From NCBI GenBank assembly GCA_015039315.1, contig WIDE01000009.1, positions 310,001 through 374,000 on the forward strand: 64,000 bases of DNA, written 5' to 3'. The DNA is from Clavulina sp. PMI_390 (taxonomy: Eukaryota > Basidiomycota > Agaricomycetes > Cantharellales > Hydnaceae). Below the pieces are notes generated by a model. It was not told where the DNA came from. It did not search any database and was given only the letters and a program-made list of their open reading frames with translations. Made by a program: the position numbers and the translations under genes. Below, one piece after another: positions 1 to 11,712 of the stretch. Position 1 is the first letter of the stretch; each line of letters starts with the position of its first letter.

Positions 1-290
1 CGACGCCTGAGGCTAATGGTTTTGTTTGCTCCCTCCTGGTCGAGATTGGCTTCGCGTAAAGGTCAGCCTTCGATAGTTCAAAACATTGTCTCACTTCATC
101 CTCTGGGACCTGGAATGATACCACGTTGTCTGACCAAGGCGACAATGTACTCCGGCGGCGTTTCAGACTCACACCGGGCATGACTTCGTCCATGAGCATT
201 TTGGCCATTCGACTTCTCATGTCTCGGTAATGGCTTTCGTGTTGTGGAGGAGACGCTGTAATAATAGTACAGCCTGGCACAACGTTGCAC
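1..290 (-). CDS. 5' part of an unidentified protein gene, cut by the window edge
   Basis: On the minus strand a reading frame stays open from about position 290 down to base 1 and runs off the window. It contains a candidate ATG at 218-220. The peptide begins MRSRMAKMLMDEVMPG and continues with a basic patch (KRRR) and a charged stretch (VPEDEVRQCFEL). In-frame codons also exist upstream of that ATG (…SPPQHESHYRD), so the true start may lie in an earlier exon. I recognise no domain. Its main support is the length of open frame and an ordinary amino-acid composition. It could be a chance frame, since fewer than 100 codons are visible. Confidence 0.35.
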
Positions 291-299
291 AATCACATA

Positions 300-840
300 A
301 CTATCAGCACGTATTGAGGTCTAACTAAGCTGTTCCAGTCTTACAAGCGCGCCTTCTCTCGATGAATGCGCGAACGTATAACCCTACTAAATCTACCCGC
401 CTGTGAGCCAATGGCCGCGCCAGTGTATTGGAAGTTGTAAGATGGAGTCATGTAACTTAGCTTATGCCAAGCCCCGGTCCTAGTCTCAATTGGAGAGTCA
501 CACGTAACAACTAGAAGTACGTTCTCTCACTCTACCGTTAGACACTGCTTTTACGGGTTCCAGAAAATGGCGGATGACAGTGCAAAGTCACATTCTGACT
601 TGACAAGCGCACAATACGCCTATGGGCCAGTCATATCATCAGTGGTGAGTGGGTGCAAGCAAGGTGGTAGTGATTAACCCGAATGGCCCTCACAGGTGCC
701 TCCCGATTGATATAGGTGGGCTCTACGCTCAATGGTGTACTCACCGGCGAGTGGGATGGCATGGGAGACCTCGCCTGCCGTGCCTTGGATTCCCAGATAC
801 GTAACCATGAAGAGGCAACCCGCGATCGAGAACTACGCAT
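300..840. other. intergenic, nothing recognisable
   Basis: No supported gene, RNA or repeat is visible here. It lies between a minus-strand gene at the left edge and the plus-strand gene that follows, so it probably holds two divergent promoters. An open plus-strand frame begins at 716 and may belong to the 5' exon of the next gene. Confidence 0.4.
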
Positions 841-3712
841 GGCAACCTCAGATCTTTCATTATTTGAGAGTGCTGCTGCCAAAATCGCGGATTCCATCGG
901 CGACGACCTAGAAGCGGATCTGATAGCCATCGACTCACTACCATCAGCTCTTGTTGCGCGAGCTTTTGGGGAAGGATGGGACCGCCTGCCTTATACTGCC
1001 TTTTGTGTGACAAAAACAAAGGATTCTGAACACCAATCTCAACTTTCTTCTTTCCAAGCTATTGACGTTGATGAATGGTGTGTCGATTCCCGCCTCTTTT
1101 AGTATGCAACGACCTTTGCTGACTAAAATAAAGGATTCTTCGCAATGAACGTGTCCTCCGTGACGAGAAAAAGCGTGATTGGCGGTACACTACCCTGTAC
1201 AGAGCGAACTAGAGTATGAAAAACTGACCATAAAGGTAGATGGGGGCTTGTGAATCTCTTTACAAGCGCTGAGGTCGTTCTTCCTCAGTCTCGAGTGTCC
1301 GGGGACTCTCGAAAGATATATCGGCCCAATTTGGGCGGGCGGATGCTCCTTGATCAAAAGCGCCTTTCGATCCTTCCCGTCCAACCTTCCTTGGAAAGAT
1401 TTGGCGACGCCTTTGACCACCTGACCGGTGGATTGCTCAATAATCTCAACTGGGAGCACGTCTTTGTGGCTGGTGGCATGCCTCTGAGCGCCTTGCTATG
1501 CACCGATCTTGCAGTAGACGCGAAAAAGTACAAGGACTCGGATATTGACATATATATCTATGGGCTTGATCCTCTCGCAGCGAACCAGAAGGTGGACCAT
1601 ATCTACCAAACATGGCTCGCAAATCTTCCGCCTGACTCTAAGCCTCACGTTCTCCGAAACTCCCGCACAATCACGTTCGTATTATTACTGACAGACTTGC
1701 AACTGGTATTGACCTCGTTCAGCTTAGATTCATAGCAAAGTACCCGATCAAAAGGATCCAGATTGTCTTGAAGTTAGTTGCAAACCCCAAAGAGGTGTTA
1801 CTGAATTTCGATCTGGATCCCTGTGCTATTGGGTTCGATGGGAAGGATGTTTGGATGCTTCCACGCGCCACCCGGGCTTTGGAAAGTGAATCGTATCAAT
1901 GCACGTCAGAATATCCCCGACGCTAACAAGAAATACTTTCGTGCAGCTGGATACAGTGTATTTACGATGGATATCGTTCATGGGCACTACCTCGGCGACC
2001 GTCGTGCTTCGCAGGACTACAGGTATGAAACACTTCACGAAACTTCTACATGGCCAGAATCTTCAAGTACGCGGACAAGGTGATTCTTCAATGTGTGGGT
2101 GCAGTTTGCTATTCACACAGGCTCTCCTCAGGGGTTCGGTTTACGCTTCCTGCCCTCGTACCTTGAATCGCTTCACAAACAAGCTTACGCCGATGAGCTC
2201 CCACCAGAGGGCTGGCGAGCCCGCCATGATCGTCTCCTAAAATTCGAGGATGTGTTGCAGAGAGGCAGGGGGTGGACCACCCGACTTCTCGAGGTGTAAG
2301 TCCCAGTTGCATGTAGTAGTAACGCCATCTTACTCGGTCGTTGTTTTATCGCAGTCACATCATAACAGACCCCTCAAATCCTTCGAAGATTGCTCCCGAG
2401 GATTTCTCAGACAGGAGGCTCAAATCATCTGAGCCTCTTGGCCTGAGCTCCTTACAGACATTTGAGCAATTCATCCGCCATGCGACATTATGGGAGGCTG
2501 CATGCCGTGGGGAGATCATGTGAGCTTCTCTCGAATCAGCAGTCCTATCCGTGCCCTCACTGACCCTGGTAAAGCTTGCTAAAAAGACGTGATGGATGGG
2601 AGGACTATAATGATGCTCTATCACCAAGTGGGCCATCAGTTGTGGATATTGTTCCGCTGAACTTAGTTCTGGGTTCCGTTTGTTAGTCGGTTATGATGAA
2701 GGGCCTCACTATGCATGGGACGAGTCGGCGACCTTCGAACAATTACAGGATGCCATCAAGAAGGTCCACCAACGAGAGACGCGCCAATACGCAGACAACC
2801 TGACTGTTTACGACGTCGACATTCCTGGCTTAGATGAACAACGATGGAATGCTGACGACACTCGTATGTCACCATTCGTTATATGTTGAACGATCCCGTT
2901 GAACGTCCTTGCGCCGATTCACTTAGTTGTCTCGGAAGCATTCACCAGCCATGAACAACACATCCGACGCATGAAACTGAGTGAAACGCTCGATGGAGTC
3001 ATCGGGCCTGATGGAGACTCTGAAATTCCACTTCACTTGCCACCATCTGTGATGACTAAATGCAACGAGCTCATTGACGCTGCCCTTCAGGATCACGGCA
3101 TTGCCTCTACCGAGCCATCTGTTATTCCAGCTCTGAAAAACCACCTGACGGCAAAGATCGAGTCGACATACGATGAGGACTTGGTGCCTGCAATTTGGAG
3201 GATTGATTCTATTCGGTGCTGGCAGTTGATTGACAGGAGAATTGACGAGTAAGTGTATGCGACCAGAATTGATCACATGCAGTCATTTCTAATTCGAACA
3301 TCCTTTTCTAGAGCGTATGAGATTCTATGGGCGTTTCGAGCCACGAACGCAATCATGTATAGCGAAGAGCACGATAGGACTCAAATTTTGGTAACTCAAC
3401 TCTCCAAGAGAGCAATCCGTTCACAGCCTGAAGACGAGTTTGCTTCGTTTGCTCGTTGGGTGACGACACCACCACTCAAGATCAGATTCTCCTACGGGTG
3501 AGCCCCGCAAGGTTTTGCGGTCCCTTAAATCGAGCCTCCTTATACTTTGTTCCAGGACCTGGTATGATACACCAGCATTTGACTCCGAGGATGAAGACCA
3601 CGCGTGGTGATAGTTGGCATAATGTGGTATCTTTATCCTGTAGACGGTCTCTGTGCCTCTATAGATAGTTTTCACAGAATACATTGGCGACGTCTCGCCC
3701 ACAGTATGCTGA
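841..3712 (+). CDS. unnamed fungal protein with nucleotidyltransferase-like signature
   Basis: Multi-exon gene. The best-defined part starts in the exon spanning about 1250-1678, with the segment VFVAGGMPLSALL followed about 20 residues later by KDSDIDIYIYGL. A GG…DxDxD pattern in a helix-then-strand setting resembles the metal-binding core of nucleotidyltransferase-fold enzymes. The frame continues after an intron at 1679-1740 with YPIKRIQIVLKLV, then GFDGKDVWMLPRA, VFTMDIVHGHYLGDRRAS, IFKYADKGFGLRFLPSY, and later TWYDTPAFDSEDEDHAW and VFTEYIGDVSPT before the stop at 3710-3712. I recall similar uncharacterised proteins in other Agaricomycetes, but no function. The 5' end is unsettled: the open frame at 841-1077 may be exon 1, or translation may start at the in-frame ATG at 1343. 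Exons at 2520-2900 are also uncertain. The enzymatic reading is inference. Confidence 0.6.
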
Positions 3713-3938
3713 TCGGCAATGGCGGATGTCGTACAATCGATGACACCCTCCGTTTTAGCGAGCGGGTTTGGATCAGTGGCAAAACTAGTTTTCTTCGTTA
3801 TAGGACCGGGAGTAGTCGGTCAGTATAAGTCGTGCACATCACAGTTGGCCCACCAGCCAGATGGAGGATGAGCCTGGCACGTGATGGGAATTTCTGCAAG
3901 CAATCATCTCAGGACGTGACACAGGTTTCGTTACTGAC

Positions 3939-6731
3939 ATGGCGAAACGAAGAAAAGCGGCTTCGCGAGCAAAACCTACTGCCACTGCGGATTCAAAACC
4001 ACCAGAAGATGTCCATGAGGAGGATGTTGAAGCGGAAGTCGGCGCGGAGGAGGACCGTTCGGAATCTCCCGACACCTGCCCGGCCTGCAAGTCAGCTCCC
4101 GACGAGCAAAGCGACGAGGATCGGACGTGGATAGGATGCGAGGCTTGTGAAACATGGTATCACTCCCAATGTGTTGAACTCGGTGGGAAGCTTGATACTA
4201 TCGATAAATGGTGAGTTTGCTCTGTTAATGATGTGCACGCGGGGCCGGCACGCGACTCATCTACCCGTCGCGTCTGTTCCAGGTACTGCGCAGATTGTCG
4301 CACCAAAGACCCTTCGCGCGTCGTCACATTCAAACCCCCTGCTCGGAAATCCTCCCGTACTACAAACAAGGTTGACTATCATAACTTGAACCATGGCATT
4401 GCAGGTGATCCACGCCGATGGTTCAAGCATCTCACCCAGAAACCTATGAAGAAAAGCTACTTCAAGAAGATGAAAGGCGCTGATGTCTCGCTTGAGTGGC
4501 TCCAGAACGATGAGACTGCCATGACTGAGCCCATTATCATCGAGAAACCCGATGGGTTAGGTATGAAAATGCCCCCTCCGAGTTTCACCGTAAGCGATGT
4601 GGCCAAAATAGTGGGACCCAAGGAGAAAGTTGAAGTGCTTGGTATGCCCCCCTGTGTCTACTCCATATCTTCTCATCGGTTAATCTTCAGCACATTCCTT
4701 CTTGTCTAGATGTCGCTTCGCAACGTGAGGATAAAGGCTGGACCCTCCAAACATGGGCGGAATACTACAACAAACCGGCCTCGGAACGCGAAAAGATTCG
4801 CAACGTCATCTCTCTTGAAATTTCCGAGACTAAGCTCGCCGAGAAAATCACACCCCCACGCCTCGTCCGCGAGATAGACTGGGTGGAACTGATGTGGCCT
4901 GCGACCAAACGGAAAGGCGCTACGGCCTATCCGAAGGTTCAAATGTATTGTCTGATGTCAGTCGCGGAATGCTGGACGGTACGACCAGGCTTGCATCTCT
5001 TTGTTCAGACAGCATGTTGCTAACATTTATTCCAACAGGACTGGCACCTTGATTTTGCGGGCTCCTCAGTGTACTATCATATCTTGAAGGGCTCAAAGGT
5101 GATCTAATAACTCTTTCACCTGAACGGCAGCTGATGCTATTCGCTAGATCTTCTACTTCATACGACCAACTCCAGCAAATCTGGCCGCATATGAGAAATG
5201 GTCAGGCAGCGATACGAATCAAGCAAGCGTTTGGCTTGGTGACTGGGTGGATGAAGTTGTCAAGGTGGAGTTAGTGGAGGGCAACACTATGTGCGTGTTT
5301 ATTATTGCCCCTCGGCCTGTCTCAGATGTTGACACCCCTTATGCAGGATCATTCCTACAGGCTGGATACATTGTGTGGTGAGTTGTGCTGCCCCTTATGC
5401 TATCATTCCCCCTCTCTGATTGTCTCTGCAGTACACCCCGAAAGATTCGCTGGTGTTCGGAGGGAATTTCTTGCACTCGTGGAACATAGCAACCCGTGAG
5501 TGGCGTCTCTCTGTTGATAATTCGTACGTCTCATCGTATCTTTGCGGTTGTAGAATTGCGAATACGGGCACTGGAGATCGCTACCAAAGTGCCAAAGAAA
5601 TTCAGGTTCCCATTTTTCCGCAAGTGCGTTGTTCGTTGAGTAATGTTGGCCTGCTCATTTAGTGACCATTTCCTCTTTAGATTGTGCTGGTACACGGCCG
5701 AGAAGACAGTCAAGGACCTCAAGGCAAAGGAGGAGTTTCCCATGCGGGTCTTGAATGGCCTCGATGCTCTAGCAAGATTTCTCATCAAAGAATCTCGAAT
5801 CATGGAGCGGGTTGGGTCCCAGGAAAGCGCGCGGAAGGACTCCAGGGAGCAAGTGCCCGGCACCATCAAGGACCCTTGCTCCCTCGCCCGCGAGCTGCGG
5901 TGGCGAGTACGGCTAGCGGCCGGTCATGACTCTGACGACGAGTTGGAATCACCCTTCTCCAATAAGGATAAGGCAACGCCCAGCAACGACCTTACCCCTC
6001 CAACGAATGGGAAGAAGCCTGCGACGAACCCTTTGAAGCGTAAACGAGGTGGAACTCATGTGGAAGAACCGCCGGCTACGAGTACCCCTCCTCGACCTGA
6101 CTTCAAGGGTTTCATACCACGCGACTGGGATTCCAACGATCTGCGCAATATCGAGAGTGATATTGTGGAGACGGTGTTCATCTCTCGGCCTCCAACGACT
6201 GAGGATGGCGTTGACTGGTTCGAAGGTGTTTCCCTTGATGCAGGGTCTACAAGTCATGATGGCGATCATCCCATGAATGGAGATCCCGGTCCTTCATCTC
6301 TACGAAAGCGCGCTCTCCGCACGCGAACAACCGACGAGGTCGTAAGGACACGGCGGACGCTCGGAGAGGACGGTTCTGTCGTCGCTCTGGAGCGAGAGGT
6401 GGTTCGACGAGTGTACGAATCATATACATTCGGCGACGTTGATGCGAAAGAAGAGGCACCAGCTGACGTTGAGGCAAATGTGGAGAGTGATCCGCCGAAA
6501 CCTGCTGATGTGGCTGCCACAGAGTTGGGCTCCGCACCACCTGAGGCGATGGATCTCGGTGATGAAGAGACAGCCATCGACCCTTCTACCACCTCTGCTT
6601 TTGACAATCCTGGCGATCCCTTTAGCATGGACTCCATATCGGGGCTACCGTCAGAAGCTATTAACGTGGAGAAGATGCTTGTGGATGCTGGGTTTGGTGG
6701 TGACGGAGGTCTTTCTTCAGGCGTAGACTAG
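3939..6731 (+). CDS. JHD1: PHD-finger and JmjC-domain histone lysine demethylase, Jhd1/KDM2 type
   Basis: Nine exons join without frame breaks: 3939-4210, 4283-4641, 4710-4978, 5039-5098, 5148-5290, 5347-5377, 5432-5495, 5554-5623 and 5681-6731, giving about 772 residues. The N-terminus has an acidic linker, then a C4HC3 PHD finger (CPACKS…GCEACETWYHSQC…CADC). The central JmjC domain shows the Fe(II)/2-oxoglutarate set: the HxD pair in DWHLDFAGSSVYYH, the lysine in ILKGSKIFYF, and the distal histidine in PTGWIHCVYTP. PHD followed by JmjC is the order in yeast Jhd1, which demethylates H3K36. The C-terminal third is long, acidic and Ser/Pro-rich, with a likely nuclear signal (KRKRGG). All catalytic residues I can locate are intact, so it should be active. 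The 31-bp exon at 5347-5377 carries most of the distal-His motif. Confidence 0.9.
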
Positions 6732-6980
6732 CTATCTTATTTGCTGTTGTAATTTTTTCTTGTGACTTTTTCCCATTCACTGCTTGGTTAGTTACAGTTG
6801 CTCATAACTATCCCAAATTCCCTTTTGGCTCGTTAGAAACCAACCAAAAAAAATGTCTCGTTAATGATCGTAAGCGCCGCGTTGGACCAAATAGTGCACC
6901 TGCCTGGACAGCCCTCAACTTATTCCTCTTGACGTATTCGTCCCCCATTTCGAACGCTCTTGACTTTTGCCACTGGGTCG

Positions 6981-9320
6981 ATGAGCGCTTACACAGACAA
7001 TGTGCCCAGACGATCCCTTGAGGGCGACCACCTAAGCCCACACTCGTACACACACGAGCAATCCGGCGGTGCGTGCCTCATTCAACGAGACACGAGCGAC
7101 TCTAACAAGTCATGTATGAGTAGCCCAATATGATGATTCAGAGGTCGCCTATGCGTCTTACTACGATGATTGTACGTTCACCTTGCCATGTTTTTGGTGA
7201 TGCCCTCAAGCTCAAGGGATGTGCAGATACCGACCCTGTAGCACCCGAACCTGTCGCTCCTCTTAAGACCCAACGATCCCAATCAATGCATGATACTGGA
7301 TACGGTGGTGATGATCCTAACTCTGCCGGCTATCCCGCACATTACCCTAATGATCCAGCAAACCTGCGATTCGATTCATTGCGGATTAGCGACCCAGCTC
7401 CCAATCCTGGAGGAAATATGAATCAGGGAAGGCCCTATCCTCCGAATGCTGACCCGATTCCCCGCAGTGCCTCAGCTGCTCCTGGTTCTGGCCCTGGTTC
7501 ATATCGTCCACCTCCCCTTCATTCTTCCACTTTTGATCCTCGGAACCCACGACCGCCCAACCGCGGTCAAACCCCACTTTCTGTGAATTCCAATGGCTCA
7601 GCAAGGACCTCAGGATCTGGATATGATGACATGGCACCTCCACTATCACCCATGCCAACGATTAATGAGCCTATGGGTCATCCTAATGGCAATGGTTACT
7701 ATCCTCCCCCACCTTCCCAGATGGGATACGGTAGACCTCCTCCCCCGCAACAATACATGTCTGGTCCCCCTCCGCCCCGTCAGTATGACCCTTTGTACAA
7801 CATTGCTTCCGATATTCTTGGGATGCCGCCTGGCGCGGCACCCGCTCCACCTGGCCCCTATCAACAGCCTCCATACCCCAATCAATCCCCATACCCTCCC
7901 AATCAGTTACCCCCTCCTCCTAATAACTATCTTGGCCCTGGTCCTGGCCCAGGGTCTTCAACCCTCCACCGCGAACCTTCCTCAATGTCGTCGTATTCTG
8001 GATATTCTGCAGGCTCAGCTCCCAGCATCCGGGCTCCTCTGCCACGCAACGACACGATGGTGCCAGGGCCTTCTCCAGGGATGTCAAGACCTGTCACGAA
8101 AGCGATCGATGTGAACCAGCCGCCTTACACAAAGGAGTACATCGACCAATATCGAAACCGCCTTAAGGGCGACCCTGATCCTGAGACCCACTTTGCCTTT
8201 GCAAAGTATTTGATCGAGGCGGCGAAGAAAGTTGGCGCGGGTGCGAAGGACCAGCGAGCGGTGCGCAAGTACCGTGACCAACTTATCGCCGAATCTCTCA
8301 AGGTGATCAAGCGTCTAGCGACGACAGGAGAAACCTACCCCGAGGCGCAATTTTTCCTTGCCAACTGTTATGGGACCGGCATGTTGGGTCTTGAGACAGA
8401 TCACGAGAAAGCGTACCACATGTATCTCCAGGCGGCTCGTAACAACCACCCCCAGGCATGCTATCGTGTTGCTGTTTGCAACGAGCTGGGGGCGGGAACG
8501 AAGAGGGACTATTCTCGTGCTCTGGCATTCTATCGTAAGGCATCGACCCTGGGAGATACAGCTGCAATGTACAAGCTCGCGATGAGCTTACTCACTGGTA
8601 ATCTGGGCGGGGGTAAGAACCCCAAAGATGCCCTGACGTGGCTCAGGCGAGCGGCAGAGCAGGCCGACGAAGACAATCCGCACGCACTCCACGAGCTCGG
8701 TTTGATTTACGAGAAGGCAAAGGAGAATGGTCTCGTAATCCCTGACGACGCTTATGCTAAAGAGCTTTTCACGAGAGCGGCTCAGTTGGGCCACCCGCCT
8801 TCGCAGTTCAAGCTTGGCCACTGCTATGAATTTGGTACCCTTACGTGCGCCGTCGATCCGAAGCGATCGATTGCATGGTACTCCAAGGCTGCCCAAAAGG
8901 GCGACGCAGAGGCTGAGCTCGCGCTTTCTGGGTGGTACTTGACTGGGAGCGAGGGGGTTCTGGAACAGAATGATACTGAAGCCTATTTGTGGGCCCAGAA
9001 AGCCGCAAGGAAGGGGTTGGACAAGGCTGAGTACGCGGTGGGATATTATACCGAGATGGGAATTGGTGCAAAGCAGGACATGGAAACTGCGAGGAGATGG
9101 TACATGCGTGCTGCAGGTATGTTCTATTTTAGTCTCTCCCTGTGCATTGTTTTTCGCGCGACACTGATCAATGTGTACCCATCTTCTCTAATCTATAGGA
9201 CAACGTCATCCACGTGCGATGCAGAGGCTCACAGAGATGAAGAATGGCCAGATGCAAGGCCGTCGCCAGCAGCGGCCGACTCGTCAGCAAGCTAATGACG
9301 AGGGCTGCACAATCATGTAG
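6981..9320 (+). CDS. SKT5: Sel1-repeat chitin synthase activator, Skt5/Chs4 family, with CaaX tail
   Basis: Four exons give about 715 residues: 6981-7068, 7124-7171, 7227-9116 and 9199-9320. I place the start at 6981 because ATG AGC GCT TAC… runs through two short exons and splices in frame into the long one. The alternative ATG at 7130 would read intron sequence. The N-terminal 300 residues are disordered, rich in Pro, Gly, Ser and Tyr. From about residue 330 there is an array of Sel1-type TPR-like repeats (for example AQFFLANCYGTGMLG, ACYRVAVCNELGAGTKRD, AEYAVGYYTEMGIGAKQD). The last exon ends in CTIM, a farnesylation-type CaaX box, as in yeast Chs4 and Skt5 proteins, which activate chitin synthase III at the plasma membrane. 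Its 3' end faces the phosphoglycerate kinase gene about 290 bp away. Confidence 0.88.
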
Positions 9321-9607
9321 TTTTTTACCCTCCCGGTCGATTTCTTATCTGGGACCCATCGCTTTCATCTGCTATGCGCAAGTACTTCTACTCTATGTAT
9401 CCACCTGCTTTCGTTATGGCAATAATACTAATCTTGGCTCTAAGTTGGGCTGAGTAGTTTTGTTTGTATTACAACTACAGTCGGTTTGCATGACTTCTTC
9501 TGCGCGCTCGCAAAACAGGCATGTTACAACAGATGATAAAACGGGAAAAGGATGGAAAGAGTACAGATTGAAAAAATGGTCTTTTCCATCGCGGACAGAT
9601 TCAAAGC

Positions 9608-11340
9608 TCACTTCTCGCTCAGCTCGGCAACACCGGGAAGGTTCTATAGCGCAAAGAAAGTGATGCAATGTGGTCAGTTCGCACGTCACTGCTTCTATAA
9701 ATGCTGTTGCACCAGATCGTACCTTGCCCTCGAGCAGTTCAAGAGAAGCGCCACCACCAGTGCTGACATGGCTGAGTTTGTCCTCGGATTTGTAGTTGGC
9801 AACTACAGTGGCGGTATCACCACCACCAACGATGACGGTGGCGCCCTTCTCAGCAGCCTCAATGTTAGCATCGAGCAGTGCCTTCGAGCCGTTAGCGAAA
9901 GCAGCAAACTCGAACACGCCAGGGGGACTGCGTCACGACAATTCGTTGAGCTGTCGTCATTACGATATGGATTTGCTGGACCGCTTACCCATTCCACAGG
10001 ATGGTCTTTGCCTCAAGAACGGTCTTCTTGAACAGTTCTCGGCTCTCAGTGCCAGCATCCAGACCCATCCAACCTTCAGGAATACCTTCAGCGTCGGTCG
10101 CAGAGCCAGTCTGCAATTAAAGGTGAAAAAGTGTACTGTGGACTCGCATTCAATAGCCGTTGATGAGAGAACGCACCGTTGCCTCCTTGTCAAACTTGTC
10201 GGCGGTGATGTAGTCCACAGGGAAGACAAGCTTCACGTTGTTCTTCTTGGCCTTCTCAACAAGACCCTCGACCTTCTTCGAGCCAGGCTCGTCGAACAGC
10301 GAGTTACCAATCTATCGAGGGATGGTTAGCGAGTTATGCCACGGTAGATTCAATGCAGAAGGTTTACCGAAACGTTGTCCAAAACCTTCTTGAAGGTGAA
10401 AGCCATACCGCCGCACACAATCAGCGAATTGACCTTGTCGAGCAAGTTCTCAATAAGCTGGATCTTGTCTGACACCTTGGCACCACCGAGGATGGCGAGG
10501 AAGGGACGCTCGGGAGCTTCCAAGACCTTTGCGAAATATTCGAGCTCCTTCTTCATCAGGAACCCGGCGGCACGCTGAGGCAGTTTGATACCAACAACCG
10601 ACGAGTGGGCGCGGTGCGCGGTACCAAAGGCATCGTTGATGTAGATGTCCCCGAGGGAAGTGAGGCTCTCGCGGAATTTCTCAACGGAAGCAGGGTCAGC
10701 CTTGGTCTTGTTACCCTCTTTGTCTTTGACGGAACCTTCTTCCTCGATATGGTATCGGAGGTTTTCGAGTAAGATGACGGAGCCGTTCGGAGCGCCGTGA
10801 ACCGATTTGACAACCTCCTCGCCAACGCAGTCGTTCAAGAAGATGACATCTTTGCTGAGCAGCTCGGACAGCTTTTCAGAAACGGGCTTCAATGAGTGCT
10901 TAGCAACGACTTTGCCGTCCGGGCGGCCAAGGTGGGACATGAGAACGACGGCGGAAGCACCTGCATGATCGAGGGCGAGTGTTCAGCCACAATCCACCCC
11001 AGCGAATGAGATCGGGACAAATATGACGGCTTACCCTTGTCAAGAGCATATTTGATGGTAGGGAGAGCACCGACGATTCGCTATGAGAGCATATATAGAG
11101 TCGTTGTATCGACGTCGATTCTGACCCCAACAAGAATTTGGGCAACTTACTGCAGGATTTGTGATCTTTCCATCCTGGAGAGGGACATTGAAGTCTACGC
11201 GAATAAGCACACGTTTTCCACTATAATTATGGTCAGATCTTGTGGATGCCACTGCTATCGGGGGATGTTGGGGCAAATGTGACGCACGCAAAAGCCTCAT
11301 CGGGGAGGTCGGTGATAGTGAGCTTCTTGGACAGCGACAT
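9608..11340 (-). CDS. PGK1: phosphoglycerate kinase
   Basis: Glycolytic enzyme converting 1,3-bisphosphoglycerate and ADP to 3-phosphoglycerate and ATP in the cytosol. Read on the minus strand, the protein starts [17 protein letters not shown]. It then shows the PGK signature [13 protein letters not shown], the substrate-site motif [24 protein letters not shown], the hinge region [50 protein letters not shown], the nucleotide-binding GGGDTATV and the terminal [19 protein letters not shown]. Several introns interrupt it; the last, at 9644-9722, separates LLEGK from the final 11 residues. The family's characteristic motifs are all present and the length is normal, so this is a complete functional gene. 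A candidate leader intron lies just upstream of the ATG. Confidence 0.96.
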
Positions 11341-11346
11341 GGTGTT

Positions 11347-11425
11347 CTGTAAGATGATAAGGTATGAGAGTCGTTTTTAGCTTTTTGAATCGTCTGTAAA
11401 AACCCGGAGGGAGAGTACTTCTTAC
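11347..11425 (-). promoter_or_regulatory. probable 5'-UTR intron of the phosphoglycerate kinase gene
   Basis: On the minus strand a clear donor (GTAAGAAG) and an acceptor after a short pyrimidine-rich tract (ATCTTACAG) bound a 79-bp segment ending six bases before the PGK start codon. Size and signals match the coding introns of this window. The rest of 11341-11712, shared with the divergent RGG gene, shows no other clear element. Confidence 0.6.
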
Positions 11426-11712
11426 CTTTGGGATGGTTGTTCGAACGAACGTTTGGAGGCAATCGATGGCCTCTATTCAGTTTCTCATTTATTCGTCCTC
11501 AGTCACATCCTGTCAAACCAATGACGACCAGGGAAGCCGGTAGATTTAGTATGAACACTTGAATCACCAGCGGTAGGTGTAGCAGGAAACACGAGGAAAT
11601 AATTGTCGGGGATATAAGAATAGACGAATTTATTTCTTCTATCAGATACCTACCGCAAGCTGAGCCCACTATTTGTCTCTGTTGTTGACGTATCCCCTCC
11701 CTCGCACCCACA

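Noticed and set aside
7130..7226. N-terminus of the Skt5-like gene as read from ATG 7130
   Set aside because: It translates intron sequence; the two-exon model from 6981 keeps frame with proper splice sites and a more plausible peptide.
7593..8114. 173-codon second-frame ORF inside the Skt5-like gene
   Set aside because: Overlaps the Pro/Tyr-rich coding region in another frame and has no recognisable domain.
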